NCBI RefSeq assembly: GCF_003386665.1
Contig: NZ_QTUB01000001.1
Location: forward strand, 1,798,001-1,862,000
From: Xenorhabdus cabanillasii
GTDB lineage: Bacteria; Pseudomonadota; Gammaproteobacteria; Enterobacterales; Enterobacteriaceae
Direction: 5' to 3'
Length of the DNA: 64,000 nt
Part shown: positions 1 through 10,651 of the stretch, piece by piece
Position numbering within the stretch: the stretch's first letter is position 1
How the letters are laid out: every line of letters starts with the position of its first letter
Made by a program: the position numbers and the translations under genes
The notes under the pieces: generated by a model
The model's input: only the letters and a program-made list of their open reading frames with translations
The model's database searches: none
What the model was told of the DNA's origin: nothing

Positions 1-777
1 CGCATGGCGCAAATCATGGATACAACACCACAACCTGCGCAGGATATCCATTCATCAGCAGTGATTTCTCCAGAAGCAACATTGGGCAGAAATGTTGCAA
101 TTGGGGCAAATGCAGTTATCGAATCAGGTGTTGTGCTTGGTGATAACGTTATCATTGGTGCAGGTTGTTTTATTGGCAAAAATGTGCGCATTGGCACAGG
201 AACTCGCCTTTGGGCCAATGTTTCTGTGTACCACAATGTTGAAATCGGTGAACAATGCCTTATTCAATCAGGGGCTGTTATAGGCTCTGATGGTTTTGGT
301 TATGCCAATGATCGCGGTAATTGGATTAAAATCCCTCAGTTAGGCACGGTAATGATTGGTGATCGTGTTGAAATAGGTTCCTGTACTACTATAGATCGTG
401 GTGCTCTGGATAACACTGTCATCGGTAATGGTGTTATCATTGACAACCAATGCCAAATTGCTCACAACGTCACAATTGGTGATAACACTGCAATAGCGGG
501 TGGTGTCATTTTGGCGGGGAGCCTGAAAATTGGTCGTTATTGTATGATTGGTGGAGCCAGTGCCATAAACGGGCATATGGAAATATGTGATAAAGTAACC
601 GTGACTGGTATGAGCATGGTGATACGCCCTATTACTGAGCCGGGTATATATTCATCTGGTATACCAGCACAGCAGAATAAAGTTTGGCGTAAGACTGCTG
701 CTTTGGTAATGAATATTAACGAAATGAATAAGCGGCTTAAATCTATGGAACGCCAGCTTGAAGGTGACAGCAAGTAA
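1..777 (+). CDS. lpxD: UDP-3-O-(3-hydroxymyristoyl)glucosamine N-acyltransferase, 5' end outside window
   Basis: LpxD adds the second hydroxyacyl chain, from acyl-ACP, to the 2-amino group of UDP-3-O-acylglucosamine in cytoplasmic lipid A synthesis. About 258 codons of a usual ~340 are present. The frame is open to the window edge, so the N-terminal uridine-binding domain (about 85 residues) is missing and the ATG at position 4 (MAQI) is an internal methionine. What remains is the left-handed beta-helix with repeated hexapeptides (IGANAV, IGDNTA) and the catalytic histidine in QIAHN (codon 154 counted from position 4, equal to E. coli His239), then the C-terminal helices ending in [11 protein letters not shown]. 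It lies upstream of fabZ, lpxA and lpxB, the usual enteric order. The family call is secure. Confidence 0.97.
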   Translation, partial: RMAQIMDTTPQPAQDIHSSAVISPEATLGRNVAIGANAVIESGVVLGDNVIIGAGCFIGKNVRIGTGTRLWANVSVYHNVEIGEQCLIQSGAVIGSDGFGYANDRGNWIKIPQLGTVMIGDRVEIGSCTTIDRGALDNTVIGNGVIIDNQCQIAHNVTIGDNTAIAGGVILAGSLKIGRYCMIGGASAINGHMEICDKVTVTGMSMVIRPITEPGIYSSGIPAQQNKVWRKTAALVMNINEMNKRLKSMERQLEGDSK

Positions 778-810
778 TCATACAAACATTTTGGTTGTGC
801 TTTTATTTTT

Positions 811-850
811 GCGGCCTGTCTGATAACTCCTCCGGGAGTTGACGCAGGCC
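811..850. repeat. Hairpin-forming inverted repeat between lpxD and fabZ
   Basis: Two nested inverted repeats are visible. The outer arms are GGCCTG (813-818) and CAGGCC (845-850). The inner arms are AACTCC (825-830) and GGAGTT (835-840) around a TCCG tetraloop. No T-run follows, so it does not look like a simple intrinsic terminator. It sits in the 162-base lpxD-fabZ spacer and could be an RNA processing or attenuation structure. Its function is unknown. Confidence 0.5.
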
Positions 851-939
851 GTGTCGTTAATGCTGTATGTTTTGACGATATTGTTTAATAACATATTTTT
901 TGATACTACGATTGGAATATAGACAGGAAGAGTATTTAG

Positions 940-1392
940 ATGAGTGATAATCATACTCTGCAAATTGAAGAAATTTTGGATTTACTACCTCACCGCTACC
1001 CTTTTTTGCTGGTAGATCGTGTCCTGGATTTTGAAAAAGGTAAGTTTCTACGAGCAGTTAAAAATGTAACGTTTAATGAGCCATTTTTTCAGGGGCATTT
1101 CCCAGGTAAGCCGGTTTTTCCTGGTGTACTGATCCTTGAAGCAATGGCCCAGGCAACTGGAATTCTGGCATTCAAAAGTGTTGGTACACTGAAGCCAGGA
1201 GAATTGTATTACTTTGCAACTATTGATGGCGCACGTTTTAAACGACCAGTTTTGCCGGGTGACCAGATGATTTTGGAAGTAGAATTTATTAGAGAACGTC
1301 GTGGTGTTGCGCGTTTCAGAGGTGTAGCAAAAGTCGATGGAAAAGTGGCTTGCGAAGCTGAAATGATGTGTGCCCGCCGCCGTGAGGCTTAA
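940..1392 (+). CDS. fabZ: 3-hydroxyacyl-[acyl-carrier-protein] dehydratase FabZ
   Basis: FabZ dehydrates beta-hydroxyacyl-ACP to trans-2-enoyl-ACP in fatty acid elongation, in the cytosol. At 150 residues it is the normal family length. The hot-dog fold signature [11 protein letters not shown] follows the central helix start, with catalytic His53 and Glu67 (in LILEAMAQ). The start is the ATG at 940, preceded by the purine-rich AGGAAG at 925-930. It shares its substrate, 3-hydroxymyristoyl-ACP, with LpxA and LpxD, which is why the genes are clustered. The lpxA start follows 3 bases after its stop, implying one transcript. Confidence 0.98.
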   Translation: MSDNHTLQIEEILDLLPHRYPFLLVDRVLDFEKGKFLRAVKNVTFNEPFFQGHFPGKPVFPGVLILEAMAQATGILAFKSVGTLKPGELYYFATIDGARFKRPVLPGDQMILEVEFIRERRGVARFRGVAKVDGKVACEAEMMCARRREA

Positions 1393-1395
1393 TGC

Positions 1396-2193
1396 ATGAT
1401 TGATCTGACTGCTACTATCCACCCTTCTTCTATTGTTGAAGAAGGCGCTGTTATTGGTGCCAATGTTCACATTGGCCCATTTTGTTATATCGGTTCGCAA
1501 GTAGAAATTGGTGAAGGGACTGAACTGAAATCCCATGTTGTGATCAACGGGATAACTAAGATTGGTCGTGATAACCAGATCTATCAATTTGCGTCAATTG
1601 GTGAAGCCAATCAGGACCTTAAATATCAGGGTGAACCCACTCGTGTTGAAATCGGTGATCGTAACCGTATCCGCGAAAGCGTGTCGATTCACCGTGGCAC
1701 TGTCCAGGGCGGCGGTGTAACCAAAGTTGGCAGTGATAATTTGCTGATGATTAATGCCCATATTGCTCATGACTGTATTGTCGGTGATCGTTGTATCATT
1801 GCTAATAATGGTACGTTGGGGGGGCATGTTATTCTTGGCGATTACGTGATTATCGGTGGAATGACGGCAGTTCATCAATTTTGTCAGATTGGTTCCCATG
1901 TTATGGTGGGTGGTTGTTCCGGCGTTGCTCAGGACGTGCCTCCTTACGTTATTGCACAGGGTAACCATGCCACGCCTTTCGGTTTGAATATTGAAGGTCT
2001 GAAACGTCGTGGATTTGATAAAGAATCGCTGCACGCTATTCGTAATGTGTATAAGGAACTTTATCGCAGTGGAAAAACCTTAGAAGAAGCCAGAAAAGAG
2101 ATTGAAATTCAGGCTGCAAATAACCCACATGTGAAAGTATTCAGTGATTTTCTGGCGAGTTCAGCAAAATCCAGCCGTGGCATCATTCGTTAA
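1396..2193 (+). CDS. lpxA: Acyl-ACP--UDP-N-acetylglucosamine O-acyltransferase LpxA
   Basis: LpxA carries out the first step of lipid A synthesis: transfer of a 3-hydroxyacyl chain from ACP to the 3-OH of UDP-GlcNAc. The protein has 265 residues (262 in E. coli). Most of it is hexapeptide-repeat beta-helix ([18 protein letters not shown]). The catalytic histidine lies in INAHIAHD (His125), and a C-terminal helical domain begins near GLKRRGF. The start codon overlaps no other gene and is 3 bases after fabZ. Nothing unusual is seen. Confidence 0.98.
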   Translation: MIDLTATIHPSSIVEEGAVIGANVHIGPFCYIGSQVEIGEGTELKSHVVINGITKIGRDNQIYQFASIGEANQDLKYQGEPTRVEIGDRNRIRESVSIHRGTVQGGGVTKVGSDNLLMINAHIAHDCIVGDRCIIANNGTLGGHVILGDYVIIGGMTAVHQFCQIGSHVMVGGCSGVAQDVPPYVIAQGNHATPFGLNIEGLKRRGFDKESLHAIRNVYKELYRSGKTLEEARKEIEIQAANNPHVKVFSDFLASSAKSSRGIIR

Positions 2194-2197
2194 GTAG

Positions 2198-3382
2198 ATG
2201 AAGGACACTCCTTTGACTACCTTTTCTTCTGCCAATAAGCAGCGTCCACTGATAATTGGCTTAGTCGCCGGAGAAACATCCGGTGATATCCTTGGTGCGG
2301 GGCTGATCCGTGCATTGAAAGCTAAAATCCCTGATGCCCGTTTTGTGGGTGTTGCTGGTCCTCTTATGCAAGCCGAAGGTTGTGAAGTCTGGTATGAGAT
2401 GGAAGAACTGGCTGTTATGGGGATCGTTGAGGTTTTAGGGCGTTTGTCCCGTTTGTTGGAAATTCGTAAAGATTTAACGACGCGTTTTACTGAGTTGAAA
2501 CCAGATGTCTTTATTGGCATCGATGCTCCTGATTTCAATATCACTTTGGAAGGTCGGCTGAAACAGCAGGGGATCAGAACTATCCACTACGTCAGCCCAT
2601 CGGTATGGGCATGGCGTCAGAAACGGGTGTTCAAAATTGGTCGTGCGACAGATCTGGTACTGGCATTTTTGCCGTTTGAAAAAGCGTTCTATGATCGATT
2701 TAATGTTCCGTGCCGGTTTATTGGTCACACAATGGCAGACGCAATGCCGCTGCAAACTGATAAAACTGCCGCCAGGGAAACGTTAGATATTCCATTAAAT
2801 GCTCGTTGTCTGGCGCTTTTGCCGGGTAGCCGCCATGCCGAAGTAGAAATGCTGAGTGCCGATTTTCTCAGAACTGTACAATTGCTAAGGAAGCATTTGC
2901 CTGATTTGCATGTATTGGTTCCATTAGTAAATGCCAAACGGTGTGAGCAATTCCAGCGTATAAAAGATGAAATTGCACCGGAATTATCCATTCATTTATT
3001 AGATGGTAAAGCCCGTGAAGCCATGATTGCCAGCGATGCAACTTTACTGGCATCTGGTACAGCAGCACTGGAATGTATGCTGGCTAAATGCCCAATGGTA
3101 GTGGGCTATAGAATGAGACCTTTTACATTCTGGTTGGCAAAGCGTTTGGTGAAAACACCCTATGTCTCCCTGCCTAATTTGTTGGCAGGTAAAGAGCTGG
3201 TTAAAGAGTTACTACAGGATGAATGCGAGCCAGAAGCGCTGTCAGAGGCATTGCTGCCGCTCTTGCTGGGTGGTGCTGAGGTGGAAGCGTTGAAGCAGAC
3301 CTTCCTGCATTTACATGAAAGTATTCGTTGTGATGCTGATGAGCAGGCGGCACAGGCGGTACTGGAGTTAGCGAGAAGATAA
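2198..3382 (+). CDS. lpxB: Lipid-A-disaccharide synthase LpxB
   Basis: LpxB (glycosyltransferase family 19) condenses UDP-2,3-diacylglucosamine with lipid X to give the tetra-acyl disaccharide of lipid A, at the inner face of the cytoplasmic membrane. It has 394 residues (382 in E. coli), with the N-terminal [14 protein letters not shown] loop, [18 protein letters not shown] and the C-terminal nucleotide-binding segment LLPGSR / ASGTAALE. The extra N-terminal residues ([13 protein letters not shown]) are variable in the family. The stop TAA shares its last A with the rnhB start (TAATG at 3380-3384), so the two are translationally coupled. Confidence 0.98.
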   Translation: MKDTPLTTFSSANKQRPLIIGLVAGETSGDILGAGLIRALKAKIPDARFVGVAGPLMQAEGCEVWYEMEELAVMGIVEVLGRLSRLLEIRKDLTTRFTELKPDVFIGIDAPDFNITLEGRLKQQGIRTIHYVSPSVWAWRQKRVFKIGRATDLVLAFLPFEKAFYDRFNVPCRFIGHTMADAMPLQTDKTAARETLDIPLNARCLALLPGSRHAEVEMLSADFLRTVQLLRKHLPDLHVLVPLVNAKRCEQFQRIKDEIAPELSIHLLDGKAREAMIASDATLLASGTAALECMLAKCPMVVGYRMRPFTFWLAKRLVKTPYVSLPNLLAGKELVKELLQDECEPEALSEALLPLLLGGAEVEALKQTFLHLHESIRCDADEQAAQAVLELARR

Positions 3383-3972
3383 TGAATTTTGTTTATCCTC
3401 AGGCGAATTTGATTGCCGGTGTTGATGAAGTTGGGCGTGGTCCGCTGGTAGGTGCAGTGGTTACTGCGGCAGTTATTCTTGATCCCGCCAACCCCATTAC
3501 AGGCTTGATGGATTCGAAAAAACTGACAGAAAAACGTCGTGAAGCGCTTTATCTGGAAATCAAAGAAAAAGCGTTGTGTTGGAGTCTTGGGCGCGCTGAG
3601 CCAGAAGAAATTGACCAGCTCAATATCCTTCATGCCACAATGCTTGCTATGCAGCGGGCTGTTGCAGGTCTGGCTATCCAGCCTGATTATGTTTTGATTG
3701 ATGGAAATCGTTGCCCTGTATTGTCGATGCCAGCACAGCCGGTAGTAAAAGGAGATAGCTTGGTAGCGGAGATCAGTGCCGCTTCTATTCTGGCAAAAGT
3801 AACACGAGATCGGGAAATGACTGAACTGGACAAACAGTTCCCTGAGTACGGTTTTGCGAAACACAAAGGTTATCCCACCGTCCTGCATTTGGAAAAATTG
3901 TCTCTGTTGGGGGCGACGGAACACCATCGTAGAAGTTTTGCGCCAGTCAAACGTGCGCTGACTCTTGGATAA
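3382..3972 (+). CDS. rnhB: Ribonuclease HII
   Basis: RNase HII cuts the RNA strand of RNA-DNA hybrids and starts removal of single ribonucleotides misincorporated in DNA. It has 196 residues. The DEDD active site is recognisable: Asp-Glu in GVDEVGRGP (residues 13-21), Asp in LIDGNR and a later Asp in the ARD-like segment VTRDREM. The GRG tripeptide typical of type 2 enzymes is present. It starts in a one-base overlap with lpxB and precedes dnaE, as in other enterics. Confidence 0.97.
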   Translation: MNFVYPQANLIAGVDEVGRGPLVGAVVTAAVILDPANPITGLMDSKKLTEKRREALYLEIKEKALCWSLGRAEPEEIDQLNILHATMLAMQRAVAGLAIQPDYVLIDGNRCPVLSMPAQPVVKGDSLVAEISAASILAKVTRDREMTELDKQFPEYGFAKHKGYPTVLHLEKLSLLGATEHHRRSFAPVKRALTLG

Positions 3973-3999
3973 AATCTGGAATAAGTATCTGGGCAGACT

Positions 4000-6900
4000 A
4001 TGACAGAACCACGTTTTGTGCACTTACGTGTTCACAGCGATTATTCAATGATTGATGGCTTAGCCAAAACAGGTCCACTGGTAAAAAAAGTGGCCAAACT
4101 TGGTATGCCTGCACTTGCAATCACGGATTTTACTAATCTGTGTGGCTTGGTGAAATTCTATGGTAGTGCCCATAGTGCAGGTATTAAGCCCATAATTGGG
4201 GCCGATTTCTACATGGAAAGCGATCAGTTGGGCGATGAATACGCCCATCTGACCATTCTGGCCCGCAATAATGAAGGTTATCAGAATCTGACCTTACTGA
4301 TTTCCGAAGCCTATCAGAAAGGCTATGGGGCAATTGGCCCAACCATCAAACAAGAGTGGCTGGTAAAATATAAAGCGGGACTAATATTGCTGTCCGGTGG
4401 ACGTATGGGCGATGTCGGCAAATTTTTGCTGCGTGGCAACCATGTGTTAGTTGAGCAATGCCTCAATTTTTATCAGGAGCACTTTCCAGATTGCTACTAT
4501 CTGGAACTCACCCGCACCGGACGTCAGGATGAAGAGACTTATCTTCATGCTGCTATTGAATTAGCAGCAGAAAAAAACCTGCCGATTGTAGCAACCAATG
4601 ATGTCTGTTTTCTGGAAAGTGAAGATTTTGAGGCCCATGAAATTCGAGTTGCTATCCATGACGGCTATACACTCTCTGATCCCAAGCGTCCGAAAAAATA
4701 CAGCCCTCAGCAATATCTGCGCAGTGAACAGGAGATGTGTGAGCTTTTTTCTGACATCCCTGAAGCATTAGAAAATAGCGTAGAAATTGCGAAACGTTGT
4801 AATGTTACGATCCGTCTTGATGAATATTTCTTGCCAAAATTCCCGACAGGGGGTATGAGCACGGAAGACTATCTGATTGAAAAATCAAAACAGGGTTTAG
4901 AGCAGCGCTTAGCATTCCTTTATCCTGATCCGGCAATCAGAGCAGAAAAGCGCACAGAATATGATGAGCGTCTGGATGTTGAGTTGAAAGTGATCAACCA
5001 GATGGGTTTTCCGGGCTACTTCCTGATCGTGATGGAATTTATCCAGTGGTCGAAAGACAACGGTGTACCAGTAGGCCCGGGGCGTGGTTCTGGTGCAGGT
5101 TCTCTGGTCGCATATGCCCTGAAAATTACTGATCTCGATCCACTTGAATTCGACTTACTGTTCGAACGTTTCCTTAACCCAGAACGTATTTCCATGCCTG
5201 ACTTTGATGTCGATTTCTGTATGGAAAAACGCGATCAGGTTATTGAACACGTTGCTGATATGTACGGGCGGGATGCAGTGTCACAGATCATCACTTTTGG
5301 TACGATGGCGGCAAAAGCGGTAATTCGTGACGTTGGGCGAGTACTTGGACATCCCTATGGCTTCGTTGATCGAATATCAAAGTTGGTTCCTTCTGATCCG
5401 GGAATGACGCTGGAAAAGGCATTTGCGGCAGAGCCTCAGTTGCCTGAAATTTACGAAGCAGATGAAGAAGTCAAAGCGCTGATTGATATGGCGCGTAAAT
5501 TGGAAGGGGTAACTCGTAACGCAGGTAAACATGCGGGCGGGGTAGTTATTGCGCCGACTAAAATCACCGATTTCGCTCCTATTTACTGCGATCCAGAAGG
5601 TCAGAACCCGGTTACCCAGTTTGATAAAAATGACGTGGAATATGCCGGATTGGTGAAGTTTGACTTCCTCGGACTGAGAACATTAACCATCATCAACTGG
5701 GCACTTGAGATGGTAAATGCACGTCGCGCCAAGAAAAATCTGGAACCGATTGATATTGCGGCAATTCCACTGGATGACCAGAAAAGTTTTGACATGCTGC
5801 AACGTTCTGAAACGACAGCTGTGTTCCAGCTTGAATCCCGTGGCATGAAAGATTTGATCAAGCGTCTGCGCCCAGACTGTTTTGAAGATATGATCGCTTT
5901 GGTAGCACTGTTCCGTCCAGGGCCACTGCAATCAGGCATGGTGGATAACTTTATCGACCGTAAACATGGGCGGGAAGAAATTTCTTATCCGGATGTCGAA
6001 TGGCAACATGAGTCATTAAAGCCTGTACTAGAGCCAACTTATGGCATCATCTTGTATCAGGAACAGGTGATGCAGATTGCTCAGGTGTTGGCAGGTTATA
6101 CCCTTGGTGGTGCAGATATGCTACGCCGTGCGATGGGTAAGAAAAAACCGGAGGAGATGGCTAAACAGCGCTCAGTATTTGAAGATGGCGCGGTAAAACA
6201 GGGGATAAATGGCGAACTTGCAATGAGAATCTTCGATTTAGTGGAGAAATTCGCAGGTTATGGCTTCAACAAATCCCACTCTGCTGCCTATGCGCTGGTT
6301 TCTTATCAGACATTATGGCTAAAAGCCCATTATCCGGCAGAATTTATGGCTGCTGTAATGACGGCTGATATGGATAATACAGAGAAAGTCGTTGGTCTGG
6401 TAGATGAATGCTGGCGTATGGGGCTGAAAGTTCTGCCTCCTGATATTAATAGCGGTTTGTACCATTTTCACGTTAATGATGAAGGCGAAATTGTTTATGG
6501 CATTGGCGCGATCAAAGGTGTTGGTGAAGGGCCGATTGAAGCCATTATTGAAGCTCGTCAGAAAGGTGGACATTTTAAAGAGCTGTTTGAACTGTGTGCC
6601 CGCGTTGATATTAAAAAACTGAACCGCCGAGTGATGGAAAAACTGATTATGTCAGGGGCATTCGACAGGTTGGGGCCACACCGGGCAGCCTTAATGTCCT
6701 CACTGGAAGATGCTCTGAAAGCAGCGGATCAACATGCCAAGGCTGAGGCCATTGGGCAAACAGATATGTTTGGCGTACTGGCAGAAGAACCTGAACAGGT
6801 TGAGAGTTCATATGCCAGTACGCCAAAATGGCCGGATCAGGTGGTATTGGATGGTGAGCGGGAGACCCTGGGGCTATATTTAACCGGTCATCCGATCACC

Positions 6901-7482
6901 GGTTATTTAAAAGAGATTGAACGATATACGAATGGATTACGTCTAAAAGATGTGAATCCAACACCTCGTGGGCAAGTGACAACTGTGGTAGGTTTGGTGC
7001 TGGCATCCAAAATTGTAACGACCAAACGGGGTAATCGGATTGGTATCTGCACACTGGATGATCGCTCAGGGCGGCTGGAAGTCATGTTGTTCTCTGATGC
7101 CCTGGAAAGATATCAGCACTTGCTGGAGAAGGACAAAATTTTAATCACAACCGGACAAGTCAGCTTTGATGACTTCAGTGGTGGGCTTAAAATGACAGCC
7201 CGGGAATTAATGGACATCAGTGAGGCCCGTGAAAAATTTGCACGTGGGCTTGCTATCTCGTTGTCAGACAGGCAAATTGATGAACAATTATTGAACCGTC
7301 TCCGTGGAACATTGGAGCCACACCGTTCAGGTACGATACCGGTTCATCTTTATTACCAGCGGGTGGATGCCCGTGCCCGTTTACGATTCGGGGCAACATG
7401 GCGGGTAACTCCAACGGATACCCTTTTGACAGATCTACGAACTCTGCTGGGTAGCGAGCAGGTAGAATTAGAATTTGACTAA
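4000..7482 (+). CDS. dnaE: DNA polymerase III subunit alpha
   Basis: DnaE is the catalytic subunit of the replicative polymerase. It has 1160 residues, the same as E. coli. Domains in order: the PHP domain at the N terminus ([13 protein letters not shown]), the family C palm with the metal-binding aspartates in PDFDVDF, fingers and thumb ([22 protein letters not shown] split around position 6270-6330), the beta-clamp-binding segment (GQTDMFG) and a C-terminal OB fold (TTVVGLV). The GRGSGAGS loop is present. It lies between rnhB and accA with a 12-base gap to accA. Confidence 0.98.
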   Translation: MTEPRFVHLRVHSDYSMIDGLAKTGPLVKKVAKLGMPALAITDFTNLCGLVKFYGSAHSAGIKPIIGADFYMESDQLGDEYAHLTILARNNEGYQNLTLLISEAYQKGYGAIGPTIKQEWLVKYKAGLILLSGGRMGDVGKFLLRGNHVLVEQCLNFYQEHFPDCYYLELTRTGRQDEETYLHAAIELAAEKNLPIVATNDVCFLESEDFEAHEIRVAIHDGYTLSDPKRPKKYSPQQYLRSEQEMCELFSDIPEALENSVEIAKRCNVTIRLDEYFLPKFPTGGMSTEDYLIEKSKQGLEQRLAFLYPDPAIRAEKRTEYDERLDVELKVINQMGFPGYFLIVMEFIQWSKDNGVPVGPGRGSGAGSLVAYALKITDLDPLEFDLLFERFLNPERISMPDFDVDFCMEKRDQVIEHVADMYGRDAVSQIITFGTMAAKAVIRDVGRVLGHPYGFVDRISKLVPSDPGMTLEKAFAAEPQLPEIYEADEEVKALIDMARKLEGVTRNAGKHAGGVVIAPTKITDFAPIYCDPEGQNPVTQFDKNDVEYAGLVKFDFLGLRTLTIINWALEMVNARRAKKNLEPIDIAAIPLDDQKSFDMLQRSETTAVFQLESRGMKDLIKRLRPDCFEDMIALVALFRPGPLQSGMVDNFIDRKHGREEISYPDVEWQHESLKPVLEPTYGIILYQEQVMQIAQVLAGYTLGGADMLRRAMGKKKPEEMAKQRSVFEDGAVKQGINGELAMRIFDLVEKFAGYGFNKSHSAAYALVSYQTLWLKAHYPAEFMAAVMTADMDNTEKVVGLVDECWRMGLKVLPPDINSGLYHFHVNDEGEIVYGIGAIKGVGEGPIEAIIEARQKGGHFKELFELCARVDIKKLNRRVMEKLIMSGAFDRLGPHRAALMSSLEDALKAADQHAKAEAIGQTDMFGVLAEEPEQVESSYASTPKWPDQVVLDGERETLGLYLTGHPITGYLKEIERYTNGLRLKDVNPTPRGQVTTVVGLVLASKIVTTKRGNRIGICTLDDRSGRLEVMLFSDALERYQHLLEKDKILITTGQVSFDDFSGGLKMTARELMDISEAREKFARGLAISLSDRQIDEQLLNRLRGTLEPHRSGTIPVHLYYQRVDARARLRFGATWRVTPTDTLLTDLRTLLGSEQVELEFD

Positions 7483-7494
7483 AATAGGAACGTT

Positions 7495-8455
7495 ATGAGT
7501 CTGAATTTTCTGGATTTTGAACAGCCGATTGCCGAGCTGGAGGCGAAAATCGATTCGCTCACCGCAGTTAGCCGTCAAGACGAAAAGCTAGATATCAATC
7601 TGGATGAAGAAGTCCAGCGTCTGCGGGAAAAAAGTGTAGAGCTGACCCGCAAAATTTTCTCTGATCTGGGAGCATGGCAGATTTCTCAACTGTCACGTCA
7701 TCCCCTTCGTCCCTATACACTGGATTATATTCAGCGCATTTTTACTGATTTTGAAGAATTGGCCGGTGATCGTGCTTATGCAGATGACAAAGCGATAGTA
7801 GGTGGATTGGCGCGTATTGATGGTCGTCCGGTGATGGTAATCGGGCATCAAAAGGGGCGTGAGACAAAAGAAAAGATCCGTCGTAACTTTGGTATGCCAT
7901 CTCCGGAAGGGTATCGCAAGGCTTTGCGATTGATGGAAATGGCAGAGCGTTTCAAACTGCCAATCATCACTTTTATTGATACTCCGGGCGCATATCCGGG
8001 GGTGGGAGCAGAAGAGCGTGGTCAGTCAGAAGCTATTGCTCGTAACCTACGTGAAATGTCCCGTTTGTCTGTGCCTGTTATCTGTACGGTTATCGGTGAA
8101 GGTGGCTCTGGTGGTGCATTGGCACTGAGTGTTGGTGATAAAGTGAATATGTTGCAATACAGCACGTTTTCTACCATCTCGCCGGAAGGTTGTGCTTCCA
8201 TTTTATGGAAAAGTGCTGACAAAGCACCTTTGGCAGCAGAAGCGATGGGAAATACAGCACCTCGCCTGAAAGAGCTGAAACTGGTTGATTCAGTGGTCCC
8301 GGAAACCATTAGGTGGTGCACATCGTAACTACGAAGTAATAGCAGGTACGCTGAAAGCACAATTACTGGCTGATCTTACTGAATTGAGTGAGCTCAGCAG
8401 TGAAGAATTAGTGAACCGTCGTTATGAACGTTTAATGCAGTACGGCTATTGCTAA
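7495..8455 (+). CDS. accA: Acetyl-CoA carboxylase carboxyltransferase subunit alpha, one-base frameshift near the 3' end
   Basis: AccA and AccD form the carboxyltransferase that makes malonyl-CoA. The first frame runs to a stop at 8326-8328 (277 aa), ending in an unrelated ETIRWCTS tail. Removing one A from the AAA at 8303-8305 restores [10 protein letters not shown] and then the normal C terminus, ending QYGYC at the stop 8453-8455. The corrected protein is 319 residues, exactly the E. coli length. The oxyanion-hole segment [11 protein letters not shown] is intact. The gene is essential and its downstream codons are well conserved, so a sequencing error is more likely than real loss. Confidence 0.93.
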
Positions 8456-8514
8456 TATTTGGCTGTTATTTCATTAAGCTATTTTAAAAAATATTTCTGA
8501 CCGATTAGCTTAAT

Positions 8515-8550
8515 ATTGGGGTTATTGTCGTTTATATCCCCAATTTCTTT
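8515..8550 (+). terminator. Candidate intrinsic terminator after accA
   Basis: TTGGGG (8515-8520) pairs with CCCCAA (8538-8543), followed by TTTCTTT. A second weaker hairpin, GGATGG (8602-8607) with CCATCC (8621-8626), is followed by TTTT. Either could end the lpx-accA transcript. Confidence 0.5.
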
Positions 8551-8784
8551 AGGTTAGCTCTATAAGCCTAACTTAAGAAATACCGTTAATTCATGATATT
8601 TGGATGGTTTGTCATTTGAGCCATCCTTTTCTAGGGATTAAAAAATTTCTCCTGCATATACAGTTATAGTTACTACCGGATGATTTGAAAATTCAACCCA
8701 TCAGTGAAACTATTAACGCATCCTGACTACAATCCCTGTAAGACTCTGAGCCAGATTAATTATTGCATTGTATACTAATAAAAA

Positions 8785-9024
8785 CTATTTAGAGTTTTTC
8801 TGAGTGTTATTGGCTTGATTATCTATGATTATATAGTTACCGGCTAAGATAAGAAAAGTTCCTGTCAGTGTCCATATTGATAGATTATAATCTTCAGTAA
8901 ATGCTGAGATTAACAACGCTATTATAGGCACAATGAGTAATTTTTTTTGCTGAACTGAGTTTATGTAGGTACTCTTTTTTCCTTCCTGGAGATATTGTAA
9001 AAGTAATATTAGTAATCTTTGTGA
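8785..9024 (-). pseudogene. C-terminal remnant of a DMT/EamA-family permease
   Basis: On the minus strand a frame is open for 79 codons after a stop at 9025-9027, with no start codon that would give a whole protein. Its translation contains QYLQEGKKSTYINSV, then two hydrophobic stretches, LIVPIIALLISAF and WTLTGTFLILAGNYIII, separated by TEDYNLS. This is the pattern of the last two membrane helices of EamA-domain drug/metabolite transporters. The N-terminal part is not found. An intact EamA permease lies 0.7 kb away on the plus strand, so this may be a decayed relative. The identification rests on hydrophobic pattern and the E-x-L/S spacing only. Confidence 0.5.
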
Positions 9025-9263
9025 CTAGACTTATTCGCCATGCTTATCCTGGCATTGATATTAGAAATTAGAATATCAAAATTATTTGTTAGATAATAGA
9101 GATTATGTTATTCATTACACTGATATTGTTCAATTTCATTCTATTATTAAATATAATAGAATGAATATTTATTATTGCTATAAGTTAATTCAAAAAGTAT
9201 AAGTATACTCATATGGGGATGTTTAAAAAGTTAATAATATTATTCTTGGGATAAAAATCAGTA

Positions 9264-9415
9264 TATACCCAATGGGTTTCAAATTGCGTCGTGGCGGCAA
9301 GGGAACTAATCCCCGGTAGCATAGAAACTATATGTTTATAAAAACGGTGTTCGGGGTGTAGTTGTAAAAAAGAGTATAGGCCAACAAAGAGGCAACTTGA
9401 AAGACGACGGTTATA
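9264..9415. repeat. ERIC-like palindromic element
   Basis: The left end TATACCCAATGGGTTTCAAA (9264 on) and the right end ACTTGAAAGACGACGGTTATA (read in two parts, 9395-9415) are inverted relatives of each other. The inner CCCCGG...CGGGG arms (about 9311-9357) also match the layout of enterobacterial repetitive intergenic consensus elements as I know them in Photorhabdus and Xenorhabdus. It lies in the decayed accA-DMT spacer. Its 152-base length is slightly over the classical ~127, apparently from a longer central loop. Confidence 0.65.
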
Positions 9416-9704
9416 TTTAAATTTACGATTTCTCCTTGATATTTTGAATAATCTGTCTGATATTCTCCGGTCACTATTCCATCTTTTAGCGTATTGATTA
9501 ATCTAGTTTTAAGTTCAGGTAATAATTTTACACAGAAAAAAGATATAGTACTTTTCCCATAAGCTCTACGGCTAAGTGTAATAAGAGGCATCAGGGAGAT
9601 ATGTCGGCATTGTGATTTTTGTGGTGGAAATAATGATCTCAAGCTATTATGTTCTCTAAAATTTCTTACAGAATGTCAATATTCTTTAATAATGGATTTA
9701 TTCT
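9416..9704. other. Spacer with an unexplained minus-strand frame
   Basis: A minus-strand frame (9642 to 9328, TTG start, 104 codons) covers this stretch, but its last ~30 codons lie inside the ERIC-like repeat. If it was ever a gene, it was cut by the repeat. I recognise no domain in it and do not call it as a gene. Confidence 0.4.
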
Positions 9705-10619
9705 ATGCTCAATAAATATATTATTTATGCGTTTTCCTGTGTATTCATTTGGAGTTTTATTCCATCTATATCACGTTTTGGTCAGAAAGAGATGGATCAT
9801 TTCCAATTTTTATTCTGGTCAAATGTACTGTCTGTTTTGGCTGTCTTTCTGGTTGCGGTTATGATGGGGAGAAACTGGAAGCAACTCTTATTTATTCCTT
9901 TTCCTGTAATGATTAAGGTCCTTATATTAGGGGCTTTGGACTGTTTCTTTTATTTACTGCTCTACTATGGTTATTCCATCGAAAATGGTGTTGCTGTTTT
10001 GGTCATTCAATATAGCTGGCCGTTGATGATAATCGGGCTGTCATTTATCCTGTTTAAAGAGAAATTGTCTATCAAGCAGATGATAGGTATAGCAATTGGT
10101 TTTATTGCAATTGTCATCACCTTTACTCAAGGTAATGTCACCCAAATTTCTGTGCAACACCCACAGGCTTTATTACTGGTGTTTAGCGGAGCGTTCTGTT
10201 TTGCTTTACTGTCTGTTTTATCAAAACACTTTGCTATTGATCCTTATATCAGTACGTTCTGGGTTTTTGCTAACTCAACTGTAGTCTCTCTCGTATTTTT
10301 ATTGGTGTTCAGCAGATTCCAGTGGCCTGTGGGAGATTCACTGATGCCAACATTGCTAAATGGCATCATATTGAATGGGATATCTTATATTATCTGGTTC
10401 AAGGCTATGAGTAGTCCTGATTCACCGAAAATTGCCTCGATCTTATTTTTATCACCAATATTGTCGATGATGTGGCTGATTTTGTTCTTTGGTGATGAAT
10501 TCGTTCCGGCCTATGTGGTGGGATTAGGACTTGTTATCATATCCGGGTTACTTTGTATCAGTAAAAGGAATGAAACTTCGACGAAAAATAAATTGTCAGA
10601 TGATTTGATTGAAGATTGA
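9705..10619 (+). CDS. DMT superfamily permease, two EamA domains
   Basis: A 304-residue integral membrane protein with about ten hydrophobic helices arranged as two EamA repeats (roughly residues 5-140 and 150-290). This is the usual build of drug/metabolite exporters such as RhaT/YdcZ/RhtA-like permeases. Typical marks are the first-helix segment FIWSFIPSISRFG, FKEKLSIKQMIG near the end of repeat 1 and FGDEFVPAYVVGLGLVIISG near the end of repeat 2. The C-terminal tail is polar and cytoplasmic. It sits between accA and tilS, where E. coli has ldcC and yaeR, so it belongs to a variable slot. The substrate cannot be told from sequence. The tilS ATG lies 32 bases after its stop. Confidence 0.85.
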   Translation: MLNKYIIYAFSCVFIWSFIPSISRFGQKEMDHFQFLFWSNVLSVLAVFLVAVMMGRNWKQLLFIPFPVMIKVLILGALDCFFYLLLYYGYSIENGVAVLVIQYSWPLMIIGLSFILFKEKLSIKQMIGIAIGFIAIVITFTQGNVTQISVQHPQALLLVFSGAFCFALLSVLSKHFAIDPYISTFWVFANSTVVSLVFLLVFSRFQWPVGDSLMPTLLNGIILNGISYIIWFKAMSSPDSPKIASILFLSPILSMMWLILFFGDEFVPAYVVGLGLVIISGLLCISKRNETSTKNKLSDDLIED

Positions 10620-10651
10620 TATTCCAAATTAAAAAAAGAGTATTATCCACA

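Noticed and set aside
9328..9642. 104-codon minus-strand frame
   Set aside because: It needs a TTG start without a ribosome binding site, and its last quarter is inside the ERIC-like repeat; no family recognised.
10616..10651. Longer tilS start at TTG 10616
   Set aside because: The added 12 codons overlap the upstream permease stop, have no homology, and the ATG at 10652 gives the normal N terminus.
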